This document shows, one piece after another, positions 18,807 through 27,137 of a DNA stretch of 64,000 nucleotides (position 1 is its first letter; each line of letters starts with the position of its first letter). The notes under the pieces are model-generated. The model saw only the letters and a program-made list of their open reading frames with translations. It was not told the DNA's origin and searched no databases. Source of the stretch: JAENVT01 sp963773085 (lineage in GTDB: Bacteria; Actinomycetota; Acidimicrobiia; Acidimicrobiales; Ilumatobacteraceae). The stretch lies in contig CAVYZS010000009.1 of NCBI GenBank assembly GCA_963773085.1, positions 83,297 to 147,296 of the forward strand. The letters run 5' to 3'. The translations under genes were made by a program, and so were the position numbers.

Positions 18807-20630
18807 TCAGTCGAGGATGGTCACGACACCGTGGTCACCGTCGACGCGCACGCGCATGCCCGTCTTGATCGACTTGGTGGCGAATGCGGTGCCCGTGACT
18901 GCGGGTAACCCGTACTCGCGACAGACGATCGCCGCGTGGCTCATCATCCCGCCCGAATCGGTGACGGTCCCGGCGATGCGTCGGAACACCGGTGCCCACG
19001 ACGGTGCGGTGACAGGGGCAACGAGGATCTCGCCATCTTCGAGTTCGGCAACCTGATCGGCATTGGACAACACCCGGGCAATGCCCTCGACGACGCCGGG
19101 TGAGGCGGCGAAGCCGCTCAGACCTCCGTCGCTCGACATGCCACCCAGCCACTTCTGGATCGAATCACTGGTGATGCCCCACAGCATGATCGTGAACGGC
19201 TCGGTCACGACCTCCGGGGGAGCCCCGAGTGCGGGCGGGGCATCCCACGCCTGGCATGCGGCCATGATCGCCCGCCGCTTGGCGACCACGTCGGGCCAGT
19301 ACGACGGGCCCCGAGGCGCTACCCCGGCGGCCCAGGCAAACGTCATGTCGCTGATTGCCGTCGGGATCTCGTCGCGCTTGAGCATGAAGATGTCGTCGGC
19401 ATCAGTCCAGAACCCTTCCTTGACGAAGACATTCGACAGTTCACGCATCTTGCGCCACATCACACTGATGCCCCAGTGCTCGACGTAGAAATTGTGATTC
19501 TCGACGTAATGGAACACCGTGCGGCTGAGCCCGAGCTTGGCCTCGAAGTTGGCCTTGTCGTCGCCGTCGAGCAGGTCGATGTACTCCGCGGCCACACGAT
19601 CGCGCTCGGCGATCACAGCTTCTTGTGGGGTGTCGATCTCCTCCCCCGCCTGCAGTTGGCGGATGTAACCGCGCATGAAGGAAAAGGGGATGTCGAGTCG
19701 CTCCGCCCAGACCGCATCGGTGTGGTAGAAGCCGGTGCCGTTGGAGTAGTTGAACCACGGGTACTGCGCCTTGGCGTACTCGCTCAGCCAGTTCTCGCCA
19801 CCCGATGCGGAGCTCACCGCTGCCAAGGCCTGGTCGACGGTGCCCTCGCACAACGTGGCGCCGAGGCCGCTGTCGACAGCGAGACGAGCCAGCCTGCGCA
19901 ATTCCTCGTCGGGGCGGAACAGATCGACCTCGATACCGGCGACCATCTTGGCGATCGACAGATCGGGGATGCTGGGGAAGACCTGCTTGCAGAAACCGAA
20001 ATAGTCGAGGTACGCCGCATAGCCCAGGTTGAGCATCTCGAAGTGCAACTGCCAGAGCTCCAGGGAGAGATCGACCAACTCGTGATACCCGTGCTGCAGG
20101 TCATAGACGTTGCTGCGACCGACATGCCCGGTGACGACCTCCAGATCGACCATGTCGGGTAGCGGTGCGAAGTTCAGGGCCTCGAGCTTGGCGATCACCA
20201 CCTTCGCCTTGTCGATCCACTCCGCTTCGATCGCGTCCCAGTTGGCGAAGTAGTGCCCGGCACGTTGCATGAAATGCTCGACACGACCGGGGATGTCGTT
20301 GGGGTCGGCGACAGGAACGGGTGTGAGGTAGAACCAGCCGTTGAGGACGCGGATGTCGATCCCCATTGCCGGCGGAACGATGTAGTGGCGGCTGTTGTAC
20401 GAACCGAGCGATGCAAAGGCGTACTCGACCAGGCTCATGTCGAACGGCGGCATGACGGTCGGCAGGTGGATGGCATCGCGGAACCAGAACATCGATTCGT
20501 CGTACGGCTTGCGGGCCTCGCTGAACAGCAGGTGGTATGGGTACAGGTCCTCCCATCCCTCGGCCCCCGGCGGCGTGGTGATGGAGAACGGGCTGTCGAA
20601 GCGGACTCGCGCAGTGTGATCTTGGCTCAT
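18807..20630 (-). CDS. PEP-synthase-like phosphotransferase subunit with swivelling His domain (phenylphosphate synthase alpha-like)
   Basis: A 607-residue protein with the PEP-utilising phosphohistidine domain at its C-terminus: DSGGMMSHAAIVCREYGLPA, phosphorylated His about residue 565. There is no ATP-grasp domain; that is encoded separately by the next gene upstream. This split is the layout of anaerobic phenylphosphate synthase (PpsA about 70 kDa, PpsB about 40 kDa) and of the aryl dikinases HpeHI and AcvAB that phosphorylate hydroxyphenyl ketones. The neighbourhood of ring-cleavage genes points to phosphorylation of a phenolic hydroxyl, not pyruvate. The substrate is inferred; no third CBS-domain subunit is seen. 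Confidence 0.82.
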   Translation of the reverse strand: MSQDHTARVRFDSPFSITTPPGAEGWEDLYPYHLLFSEARKPYDESMFWFRDAIHLPTVMPPFDMSLVEYAFASLGSYNSRHYIVPPAMGIDIRVLNGWFYLTPVPVADPNDIPGRVEHFMQRAGHYFANWDAIEAEWIDKAKVVIAKLEALNFAPLPDMVDLEVVTGHVGRSNVYDLQHGYHELVDLSLELWQLHFEMLNLGYAAYLDYFGFCKQVFPSIPDLSIAKMVAGIEVDLFRPDEELRRLARLAVDSGLGATLCEGTVDQALAAVSSASGGENWLSEYAKAQYPWFNYSNGTGFYHTDAVWAERLDIPFSFMRGYIRQLQAGEEIDTPQEAVIAERDRVAAEYIDLLDGDDKANFEAKLGLSRTVFHYVENHNFYVEHWGISVMWRKMRELSNVFVKEGFWTDADDIFMLKRDEIPTAISDMTFAWAAGVAPRGPSYWPDVVAKRRAIMAACQAWDAPPALGAPPEVVTEPFTIMLWGITSDSIQKWLGGMSSDGGLSGFAASPGVVEGIARVLSNADQVAELEDGEILVAPVTAPSWAPVFRRIAGTVTDSGGMMSHAAIVCREYGLPAVTGTAFATKSIKTGMRVRVDGDHGVVTILD

Positions 20631-20674
20631 GGTGATTCCCCAGTTGTAGACGAACGGTTGCAGACGAAAATTGG

Positions 20675-21742
20675 CTAGTTCTTGACTTGTACGGGCTTCA
20701 GCAGGTTGCTGACGACGCCTTCGATCCCGGTGTGCACCCCGTGGCTGATCTGGCGGGGCTTGTTGCTCCAGACAGTCTCCGGTCGGCTCTGCAGGAGATG
20801 CACGGCTGACCCGCCATCGACTCCGATCGTCACCGCCCATTCCACGTCCTGCGGTCGGCCGAAGTGCTTCTCTGCCTGTCGTGCGAGCTTGGCGATCGCT
20901 TTGATCTCGTCGTCGGTCAGGCTCGGCGCAGTGCTGCGATCGGCGTCGAGCGGCCTTTCCACGACCCGATCGTGATCGATGCAGCATTCCAGTTCCTTCG
21001 CCGAAACCGTGCGCTTGGTGATCTCGAAGACGACCTTGTCGATCATGTAGTTGTCGGGGGTGACTGTGCCCGACACCACCGATTCGCCGAGACCGAACGC
21101 CGAGTCGATCACGATGGTGGATCGATCGCCGTTCGTCGGGTTCAAGGTGAACGCCACGCCGGCCGCCTTCGGCAGCACCATCTGCTGTACGGCGACGCTC
21201 ATCGCCACTTCAGCGTGCGGATAGCCGTTCTCGTGGCGATAGGCGATGGCCCGATCGTTGTAGAGGCTGGCCCAGCAATGCACGACGTTGTTGACCACGT
21301 TGTCTGCACCGCGAATCCACAGGTACGTGTCTTGCTGGCCGGCGAACGACGCATCGGGCATGTCTTCGGCGGTCGAACTCGACCGCACCGCCACGGCGAC
21401 ATCGTGCATGCCCGTCTGTTCACAGAGTTGGCGATACCCCTCACGAATCGTCGCCTCGGCTTCCTCCGACGGCCCGGCATCGAGCACCATCTGACGGCAC
21501 GTCGCCGCTGCTTCGGTGAGCGCGTGCAGGTCGCTGACGTCGAGATCATCGAGCAACTTGTGCAGCACCGGCCCGACATGGTCTCTGCCCATCGAGTCCA
21601 CAAACGCGTGAGTCGTGACCGCGAAGCCTGGCGGAACAGGGAGCCCGGCGACTGTCATGGCGCCGAGGCTGGCGCACTTCCCACCGATGATGGGCCGGTC
21701 TGATTCCTGGTAGTTGTCGAAGAAGATGGCGTGGTCCGCCAC
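20675..21742 (-). CDS. PEP-synthase-like ATP-binding subunit (phenylphosphate synthase beta-like)
   Basis: A 355-residue N-terminal PEP synthase/PPDK ATP-binding domain standing alone. Marks: GGKCASLGAMTVAGLPVPPGF, VAVRSSSTAEDMPDASFAGQ (ATP-binding Arg), LPKAAGVAFTLNP, FGLGESVVSGTVTPD and HLLQSRPETVW. It would phosphorylate the His of the partner subunit at 18807-20630. The GTG start at 21742 overlaps the TAG stop of the TenA-like gene by one base, so these are tightly coupled. Confidence 0.87.
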   Translation of the reverse strand: MADHAIFFDNYQESDRPIIGGKCASLGAMTVAGLPVPPGFAVTTHAFVDSMGRDHVGPVLHKLLDDLDVSDLHALTEAAATCRQMVLDAGPSEEAEATIREGYRQLCEQTGMHDVAVAVRSSSTAEDMPDASFAGQQDTYLWIRGADNVVNNVVHCWASLYNDRAIAYRHENGYPHAEVAMSVAVQQMVLPKAAGVAFTLNPTNGDRSTIVIDSAFGLGESVVSGTVTPDNYMIDKVVFEITKRTVSAKELECCIDHDRVVERPLDADRSTAPSLTDDEIKAIAKLARQAEKHFGRPQDVEWAVTIGVDGGSAVHLLQSRPETVWSNKPRQISHGVHTGIEGVVSNLLKPVQVKN

Positions 21743-22446
21743 TACCACGACACCCCTTCGTAGGCGTCCCAGCAACGCCGCGTGGCCTCGGCACCGGCGA
21801 AGTACGCGGCGCGCGCCGACCGACGCTTCTCGTCGGTGTCGAGGTAGCGCTCGGCGAACTCGCCGACGTGGCCGCCGTGGTCTTCGTCGACCGTGATGTG
21901 GATGGTGTGGAAGGCGTAGTCGTCGGGTTCCAACAGGTGGCCGTAATGGTGCTTGAAGCCTTCCACGGCGCGGATGTAGGCGGGCGGGATCTGGTTCTCG
22001 ATGCCCAGGCTGGCGCCGAACTGGAACTCGTACCACGGCCGTTGGTGGGCCAGGTTGAAGAGGAAGCTCTCGCTGAGGACCGCGTCGACGTTCGGCGTTG
22101 ATTCGGTGATGACCTCGTCGGGCGCACCGAGGGCCCGTGTGAACTGGAACAGCCAGTGCAGGTGACCGTGACCGGACTTCGACTGGATGCCGAGCACCTC
22201 CTCGCCGATGTTCTCGATCACGCTCTCGGTCATCTCGTACGGGATCCGCCCCGACCAGATCGCCAGGAATCGACGGGTGTGGTAGGTCACGCCCTGATAG
22301 TGCTGACGCGCCCAGCCGACCAACTCCTCCTTGGTCGCCTCGCCCTGCACCACTCGCTCGACCCACCGCGCCTTGTCGAGCGTGCGGCCCGATGCGATCA
22401 GTTCTTCGCGCATCTCGTCTACGAATGCATCACCATCGAACGACAT
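21742..22446 (-). CDS. TenA/PqqC-like protein 1, putative heme-oxygenase-fold diiron oxygenase
   Basis: A 234-residue all-alpha protein of the TenA/PqqC superfamily. Residues in the right places for a diiron site of the heme-oxygenase-like oxidase group are Glu82/83, His95 or His97, Glu150 (LGIENQIPPAY) and a HxxxDxxH motif, His183-Asp187-His190 (HITVDEDH). It is nearly identical in length and pattern to the paralogue at 25543-26248. It heads the operon with the two dikinase subunits and IclR. Oxygenation of an activated phenol is my inference; TenA-like thiaminase activity is unlikely in this context. Confidence 0.72.
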   Translation of the reverse strand: MSFDGDAFVDEMREELIASGRTLDKARWVERVVQGEATKEELVGWARQHYQGVTYHTRRFLAIWSGRIPYEMTESVIENIGEEVLGIQSKSGHGHLHWLFQFTRALGAPDEVITESTPNVDAVLSESFLFNLAHQRPWYEFQFGASLGIENQIPPAYIRAVEGFKHHYGHLLEPDDYAFHTIHITVDEDHGGHVGEFAERYLDTDEKRRSARAAYFAGAEATRRCWDAYEGVSW

Positions 22447-22530
22447 CTGACGAACCCCCTCAGGATCTCTTGACTTGTGTTTCGTGACCGCCGCACTGTC
22501 GCATCGTCGCCGCCATCACTCAAGGTCCCC

Positions 22531-22547
22531 GTTCCGGATATTGGAAC
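22531..22547. promoter_or_regulatory. IclR-type operator, site 1
   Basis: Inverted repeat GTTCC-GGATATT-GGAAC in the divergent region between TenA-like 1 and the nitroreductase gene, 44 bases before the nitroreductase start. The same pattern recurs at 25483, 27414 and 32882, always before aromatic-pathway genes. Confidence 0.75.
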
Positions 22548-22591
22548 GCGGGTAACCCTCGGGAGGGCGCGGGTGCTGCGATGATGGGCGG

Positions 22592-23153
22592 GTGCAATCG
22601 ACCGAGCTCGCAGAACTGATCCGCCGCCGTCGAACCAGCATGCTGGTCGACAAGGAGCGTGCCGTGCCCTACGACGTGATCAGTGACCTGTGCGAGTTGG
22701 CCCAGTGGGCTCCGAACCACAAGCGGACCTGGCCGTGGCGCTTCGCCTTCGCCGAAGGCCCCGCCCGGGCCCGGCTCGGCCAGGTCATCGCCGACGCCAT
22801 GCACGCTCACGGTGATCCACCCGAGAAGGTCGACAAGGCCCGCACCAAGTACCTGCGCACGCCGGCAACCCTGATCGTCGGATCAGCCCCAGGTGACTCG
22901 CCGCTGCGCACCGACGAGAACCGTGACGCAGTGGCCGCCGGGATCCAGAACCTCTTGCTCGCTGCCACCGAACGAGGTCTGGCCAGCTACTGGAGCTCGT
23001 GCCCGAAGGGGACCAACGACGCCGTCGCCGAACTGTGCGGGTTCGAATCCGGCACGCACATCTCCGGCCTCATCTACCTCGGATGGGCGACCGTCGACCG
23101 GCGAGGCGCCCCACCGCCCGGCGCCCGACGTGCACGTCATCGCTGCCACCTGA
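22592..23153 (+). CDS. nitroreductase-family flavoprotein, frameshifted
   Basis: FMN-dependent NAD(P)H oxidoreductase fold: ELIRRRRTSMLVDKERAVPYD, AQWAPNHKRTWPWRF (FMN phosphate/substrate region), AAGIQNLLLAATERGLASYW and LIYLGWATVD. The frame breaks near 23099; removing one C continues GEAPHRPAPDVHVIAAT to a stop at 23153, about 186 residues. GTG start at 22592. It is controlled from the same intergenic region as the TenA-dikinase operon, so it may supply reduced flavin or ferredoxin to the oxygenation step; that is inference. Confidence 0.82.
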
Positions 23154-23162
23154 ACGCGTCAG

Positions 23163-23402
23163 TCAGCCCCAGATGCTCTTGCGCGGCGCGGGAGTCACCA
23201 CGACGGCACCCGACAACGTGCCGATCGGCGTGATGCACAACCGCGTGTCCTCGCCGTTGACCTTCGACTCGCACTTACCGCAGATGCCTTCCTGGCACCC
23301 ACGGCGCGGCCGGACGTGCTCGGCGATTTCGCGGATCGCCTTGAGTGCCGCCATCGTCGGATCGGCGACGATCGAGTACTCGACGTCGTCGACCGTCAGC
23401 AC
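23163..23402 (-). CDS. [2Fe-2S] ferredoxin 1; reading frame extends to 23525 with one in-frame TGA
   Basis: Plant-type [2Fe-2S] domain: GCQEGICGKCESKVNGEDTR with CxxxxCxxC and a fourth Cys in RLCITP. The short form starts at GTG 23402 (79 residues). However, the same frame runs back to an ATG at 23525 that overlaps the phosphatase stop as ATGA, like the other junctions in this operon; it is interrupted only by TGA at 23469-23471 inside a tandem repeat. The longer protein (about 120 residues) is probably the real one, with an error or repeat-copy change in between. It should donate electrons to an oxygenase of the cluster. Confidence 0.78.
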   Translation of the reverse strand: MLTVDDVEYSIVADPTMAALKAIREIAEHVRPRRGCQEGICGKCESKVNGEDTRLCITPIGTLSGAVVVTPAPRKSIWG

Positions 23403-23441
23403 CGTCAGGATCGGCGGCTCGCCGAAGCCGGCAAACCCACC

Positions 23442-23498
23442 GCCATCAGATTTGGCATCGATTTGGCATCAGACCTGGACATCAGACTGGGCATCGGG
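23442..23498. repeat. 12-13 base tandem repeat at the ferredoxin 1 5' end
   Basis: Four to five imperfect copies of a unit close to GGCATCAGATTTG. They lie between the phosphatase stop and the short ferredoxin start and contain the in-frame TGA of the longer ferredoxin frame. Slippage or misassembly here would explain the broken frame. Confidence 0.7.
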
Positions 23499-23521
23499 CA
23501 CAGCCCGTTCGGCCTCCACGG

Positions 23522-24535
23522 TCATGCGTACCAACTCGGCGTCGCCAGCGTGGGGATCTCCAGTTCCAACCCGCGGCCACGATACGTCAGCACGGCGTGC
23601 TCGTGGTCGTCGTAGACCTTGATGCGCACATCTTCGGTGTTGTTCGGCTCGCCGGGATCGTGACCGACCGCCGACGCCGCGACGGCGCGGATCGGACCGG
23701 AATGCCCGCACATGTAGATGGCCGTGTTCGGGCCGCTCTCCTCGACGATCTCGGTGATCCCCTTCCAGTGCCGGCGGACGACGATCATCGGTGGTTCGAA
23801 GTAGAACAGCGGCTGCGTGAGCCACACCGTGATCGGGTCACCGCCGGCCTGCAGCACGCGGTAGAAGCGGTTCATCTCCGTGATCCAGCCAGGTCGATCG
23901 CCGACGCCGAAGCGTTGGTAGCCCTCGTGGATCTGGGCGAACTCCTGGAACGCTGCAGTCACGTCGACCTCGCGGCCGCCGGCCCACACCTGGAAGTTCT
24001 TGAACGCTTCGTGCGGATAGGGCTCCTCGACCGTCACGTCGGCGATGCCGTAGCGACTGAGCGCCTGCAGCACACCGCTGCGTACGCCGACCGCGGTCTC
24101 GGTGGCCCGCGCTGTCGGCGCATGCGGGAACCTGACCGTCATTCCCTCCTTCAGCCCCTTGGCCAGGTCCTGGCCCTTGCGGTGGGCCTGCCATTGACCG
24201 AGCGGCGTGAGCGCACCGTCGGTGACGTAACCCTGCGTCTGACCGTGGCGGATCAGGCGCACATCGATCGAGGTGGTGATCCGTTTGCGGAACTCACCCG
24301 GGAACTGTTCGCGCGGAGACACGGTCTCACGGGCGAACTCCTCGGTCCGGCCCGGCGGCGCGGTGACTCGATCGAGCTCCTCGAGGGCCCGCAACGTCGA
24401 TCGCTCGCGTGCCCGCAGCATGAACGCCGGCTCGTCCGTGTGCAGCGCACCTGGATCGAGGGGCGAAACGGGATCTGATCGGCGCCGCGCGTACTTGGCG
24501 AGGTACAGCGGCGCGTCGTCGCGGGTGACACTCAT
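23522..24535 (-). CDS. histidine phosphatase (phosphoglycerate-mutase-like) in the dioxygenase operon
   Basis: A 337-residue protein. After a roughly 90-residue N-terminal extension of unknown role it has the catalytic VRLIRHGQT motif (His97) and a second His in YMCGHSGPIRA. Histidine phosphatases remove phosphate from small molecules through a phosphohistidine. It is coupled by four-base overlap to the extradiol dioxygenase upstream and to the ferredoxin frame downstream. Given the dikinase in the next operon, dephosphorylation of a phosphorylated phenol or catechol is an attractive role; not shown by sequence alone. Confidence 0.8.
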   Translation of the reverse strand: MSVTRDDAPLYLAKYARRRSDPVSPLDPGALHTDEPAFMLRARERSTLRALEELDRVTAPPGRTEEFARETVSPREQFPGEFRKRITTSIDVRLIRHGQTQGYVTDGALTPLGQWQAHRKGQDLAKGLKEGMTVRFPHAPTARATETAVGVRSGVLQALSRYGIADVTVEEPYPHEAFKNFQVWAGGREVDVTAAFQEFAQIHEGYQRFGVGDRPGWITEMNRFYRVLQAGGDPITVWLTQPLFYFEPPMIVVRRHWKGITEIVEESGPNTAIYMCGHSGPIRAVAASAVGHDPGEPNNTEDVRIKVYDDHEHAVLTYRGRGLELEIPTLATPSWYA

Positions 24536-25440
24536 GTGTAGATCGACACGAACGATTCGACGACACGGTTCTCGTAGTAGAACAGCGCCTTGCCCAGCTG
24601 ATCCTCCGTCCAGGTGATGGTCTCCCAGTCGGTGTCGGTCTTGTAGCCACCGGTGAACACCTCGTTGCGGTTGCCGACCGGGTCGAAGAAGTAGATCGTG
24701 TGGCCGCGGGTGATCCCGTGACGGGTCGGTCCGATGTCGATGTCGATGCCGTTCATCCGCAAGATGTCGGCCGCCCGCCCGATCTCGGCCCAGCTGTCGA
24801 GCCAGTAGGCGAAGTGGTGCAACCCGCCGTTGGCGCCGCGGGTGAAGGCGATGTCGTGTGGCTGACGCGACCGCTCGAAGAACACGATCAGCTGGTAGCC
24901 CTCGTTGGTGACGAGTTGCTCGGTGAGCCGGAACCCGAGCACCTCACTCATGAAGCGGGCCGCGTCGGGAACGTTCTCGGTGGTCAGCAGGCAGTGATCG
25001 AGGCGGGGCGGGGCGATGCCGACGAGATCCATCGGCATCGGCGGCGGATTGAACAGCGGCAAGCCGTTGCCGACCTTCTCCATCGTGGCGTAGATCTCCA
25101 TGTCGTGGCCCGTCGGCGAGTCGAACCGGATCGCCTCGCCCTGACCGAGTTCGGCCCCGGCCGCGATGCGCTCGACCGTGCAGCCGTACCGTTCGAGCGT
25201 GGTCTCGTAGCCCTCGAGGTCGTCGATCGACTCGGTCTTGAAGGCGACGTGCTCGAGCCCGTAGCGGTTGGCGCCGGTGAGCATCAGCGAGTGATGGTCC
25301 TGCTCGTCCCAACCTTTCAGGTACACGTGGTTGTCGTCGCGAGCCACCTCGCGCAGACCCAACACTTCGGTGTAGTAGGCGGCACAGAGCTCTAGATCGG
25401 GTGTTCGGACTTCAACGTGTCCGAGTCGGAAGATAGCCAT
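24532..25440 (-). CDS. extradiol ring-cleavage dioxygenase (catechol 2,3-dioxygenase family)
   Basis: Cleaves a catechol next to its hydroxyls with O2 and Fe(II). The 302 residues form two vicinal-oxygen-chelate modules. Iron ligands are visible as His149 (RLDHCLL), His208 (GLHHFAY) and Glu260 (GNRNEVF); catalytic His195, His241 and Tyr250 also fall where XylE has them. The family signature GHTIYFFDPVGNRNE is intact. First gene of a minus-strand operon with phosphatase and ferredoxin, divergent from TenA-like 2 across an IclR-type operator. Confidence 0.94.
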   Translation of the reverse strand: MAIFRLGHVEVRTPDLELCAAYYTEVLGLREVARDDNHVYLKGWDEQDHHSLMLTGANRYGLEHVAFKTESIDDLEGYETTLERYGCTVERIAAGAELGQGEAIRFDSPTGHDMEIYATMEKVGNGLPLFNPPPMPMDLVGIAPPRLDHCLLTTENVPDAARFMSEVLGFRLTEQLVTNEGYQLIVFFERSRQPHDIAFTRGANGGLHHFAYWLDSWAEIGRAADILRMNGIDIDIGPTRHGITRGHTIYFFDPVGNRNEVFTGGYKTDTDWETITWTEDQLGKALFYYENRVVESFVSIYT

Positions 25441-25482
25441 GAACCCATCTTGGTTGGGCGAGGTCGGCTCCGAAAGGACACC

Positions 25483-25499
25483 GTTCCGATAAACGGAAC
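25483..25499. promoter_or_regulatory. IclR-type operator, site 2 (best copy)
   Basis: Perfect inverted repeat GTTCCG-ATAAA-CGGAAC in the 102-base gap between the divergent dioxygenase and TenA-like 2 genes. It is 42 and 43 bases from the two start codons, so one bound dimer could control both directions. Confidence 0.8.
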
Positions 25500-25542
25500 G
25501 AGACTGTTTCGCTGCACACGTTCGGCATGAGAGCGTGTCGGC

Positions 25543-26248
25543 ATGGCATTTGACGGTGAAGCGTTCGTTGACGAGATGCGTGAGGAGCTGCGGGCATCAG
25601 GTCGCACTCTGGACCAGGCCGACTGGGTGAAGCGCACCCAGCAGGGCGAGGCCACCAAGCAGGAGCTCGTCGCCTGGGCCCGCCAGCATTACCACGGCGT
25701 GACCTACCACACCCGACGCATCCTGTCGGCGTGGGTGACCCGCATCCCCTACGAGATGACCGACGGCGTCATCGACAACATCGCCGAGGAAGTGCTCGGC
25801 ACGACCTCGAAGTCCGGCTTCGGCCACCTCCACTGGCTGTTCGAGTTCACCCGCTCCCTCGGAGCGCCCGACGAGGTGATCACCGAGGCGACTCCGAACG
25901 TCGACGCCGTCGCCTGCAGCAGTTTCCTGTACTGCCAGGCCCAGCAGCAGCCGTGGCACGAGCTGATGTTCGGCGGCATCCTCGCGATCGAGAACCAGAT
26001 CCCGCCGGCATACATCAAGGTCGTCGACGGCTTCAAGGCGCACTACAGCGACATCCTGCAGCCGGACGACTATGCATTCCACACCATCCACATCACCGTC
26101 GACGAGGACCACGGTGGTCACGTCGGCGAGTTCGCCGAAGCAGCATCTCGACACCGACGCCAAGCGCCGCTCGGCGCGGGCTGCGTACTTCACCGGCGCC
26201 GAATTGACCCGCCGCTGTTGGGACAACCTCTCCGACTGCACCTGGTAG
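25543..26248 (+). CDS. TenA/PqqC-like protein 2, putative diiron oxygenase, frameshifted
   Basis: Paralogue of the protein at 21742-22446, the same 234 residues after repair. The ligand set is kept: Glu82/83, His95/97, Glu150 (LAIENQIPPAY) and His183-Asp187-His190 (HITVDEDH). The frame breaks near 26140, where one extra G follows GEFAE; removing it restores a tail parallel to the first copy (RRSARAAYFTGAE, ending in Trp). Divergent from the dioxygenase and followed by IclR 2. Two copies with the same residues suggest a heteromer or two substrates. Confidence 0.75.
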
Positions 26249-26269
26249 ATCCCCACCCCCACCCCCCGA

Positions 26270-26315
26270 AACTTGTCGCTGTCGACACGCTCAGCATGTC
26301 GGCAGCGACAAGGTT
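26270..26315. repeat. palindromic intergenic repeat, copy 2
   Basis: A 46-base hairpin with 16-base arms (CTTGTCGCTG and CAGCGACAAG at the base, one mismatch further in) and a 9-base loop, 22 bases after the TenA-like 2 stop. It matches the reverse complement of 14903-14949. It may end the TenA-like 2 transcript. Confidence 0.7.
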
Positions 26316-26336
26316 GGGGTCGTCGCTCGGGGTGCC

Positions 26337-27137
26337 GTGGCTAGGGTGCCGTCGTGGCCGCGCGCAGAACGAGACACGCCCGAATCGGCAGTGGCACGGG
26401 CGCTTGCGGTGCTGACTGCATTCACGTTCGCCGACCCGGTGCTCGGTGTCTCCGAACTCGGCCGACGGGTGAAGCTGCCGAAGAGCACCGTGCATCGCCT
26501 GCTGGGCATCCTCGTCAACGAGGGGTTCGTCGAGCGCACTGCCGACGAGCGCTACCGACTCAGCCTCAAGTTGTACGAGATCGGCCAGGAGGTCGTCAGC
26601 AGCCGCGTGCTTCGTCAGGTTGGCCACGTGCCGCTGGAGAAGCTGCACAACGACAGCAAGGAGGCCGCCCACCTTGCGGTGCTGTCCGGCCCCGACGTCG
26701 TCTACCTCGATCGGCTGGAGAGCCCGCAGATGATGGGGCTGTTCACCAAGGTCGGTCGGCGCCGATCGGCGCACGCAACATCGTCGGGCAAGGTGTTGCT
26801 GGCCTACGGCTCACAGGCCGACGTCGACGACGCCGTGGCCGCCGGGCTACCACGCCTCGGACCGCGCACCATCACCACTCGCACTCGTTTGAACCAGGCC
26901 CTCGCCGAGATCCGCAAGGCCGGCTACGCAATCAGTTCCGACGAATCCGCTGCCGGCGTGGTGTCGATCGGCGCGCCGATCTTCGATCGCCTCGGCTCGT
27001 GCGTCGCTGCCGTCTCGGTCGCCGGGCCGCTGATCCGCATGCCGGCCGATCGTCACGACCAGTTGGTGCGGATGGTCGTCAGGACCGCGGCGGAGATCTC
27101 CAAGGCGATCGTCAACGTCCCGGCCGCGATCCGCTGA
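26337..27137 (+). CDS. IclR-family regulator 2 of the aromatic cluster
   Basis: A 266-residue IclR regulator: winged helix ALAVLTAFTFADPVLGVSEL and KLPKSTVHRLLGILVNEG, effector domain LFTKVGRRRSAHATSSGKVL and GVVSIGAPIFDRLGSCVAAV. It is clearly related to IclR 1 (FADPVLGVSEL is shared exactly). GTG starts at 26337 or 26346 are both possible. It lies 88 bases after TenA-like 2 and overlaps the convergent ferredoxin 2 by 26 bases. Confidence 0.9.
   Translation: MARVPSWPRAERDTPESAVARALAVLTAFTFADPVLGVSELGRRVKLPKSTVHRLLGILVNEGFVERTADERYRLSLKLYEIGQEVVSSRVLRQVGHVPLEKLHNDSKEAAHLAVLSGPDVVYLDRLESPQMMGLFTKVGRRRSAHATSSGKVLLAYGSQADVDDAVAAGLPRLGPRTITTRTRLNQALAEIRKAGYAISSDESAAGVVSIGAPIFDRLGSCVAAVSVAGPLIRMPADRHDQLVRMVVRTAAEISKAIVNVPAAIR

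Noticed and set aside
18807..21742. Simple phosphoenolpyruvate synthase split in two
   Set aside because: The PEP/pyruvate-binding TIM barrel that follows the His domain in true PEP synthase is absent; the long N-terminal part of the larger subunit is unlike it, and the gene context is aromatic degradation.
23469..23471. In-frame TGA of ferredoxin 1 as selenocysteine
   Set aside because: The TGA lies in a tandem repeat far from the cluster cysteines and has no SECIS-like hairpin after it.
23442..23498. Possible CRISPR array
   Set aside because: Units are 12-13 bases with no unique spacers and no cas genes; the repeats at 4386, 44567 and 51072 fail for the same reason.
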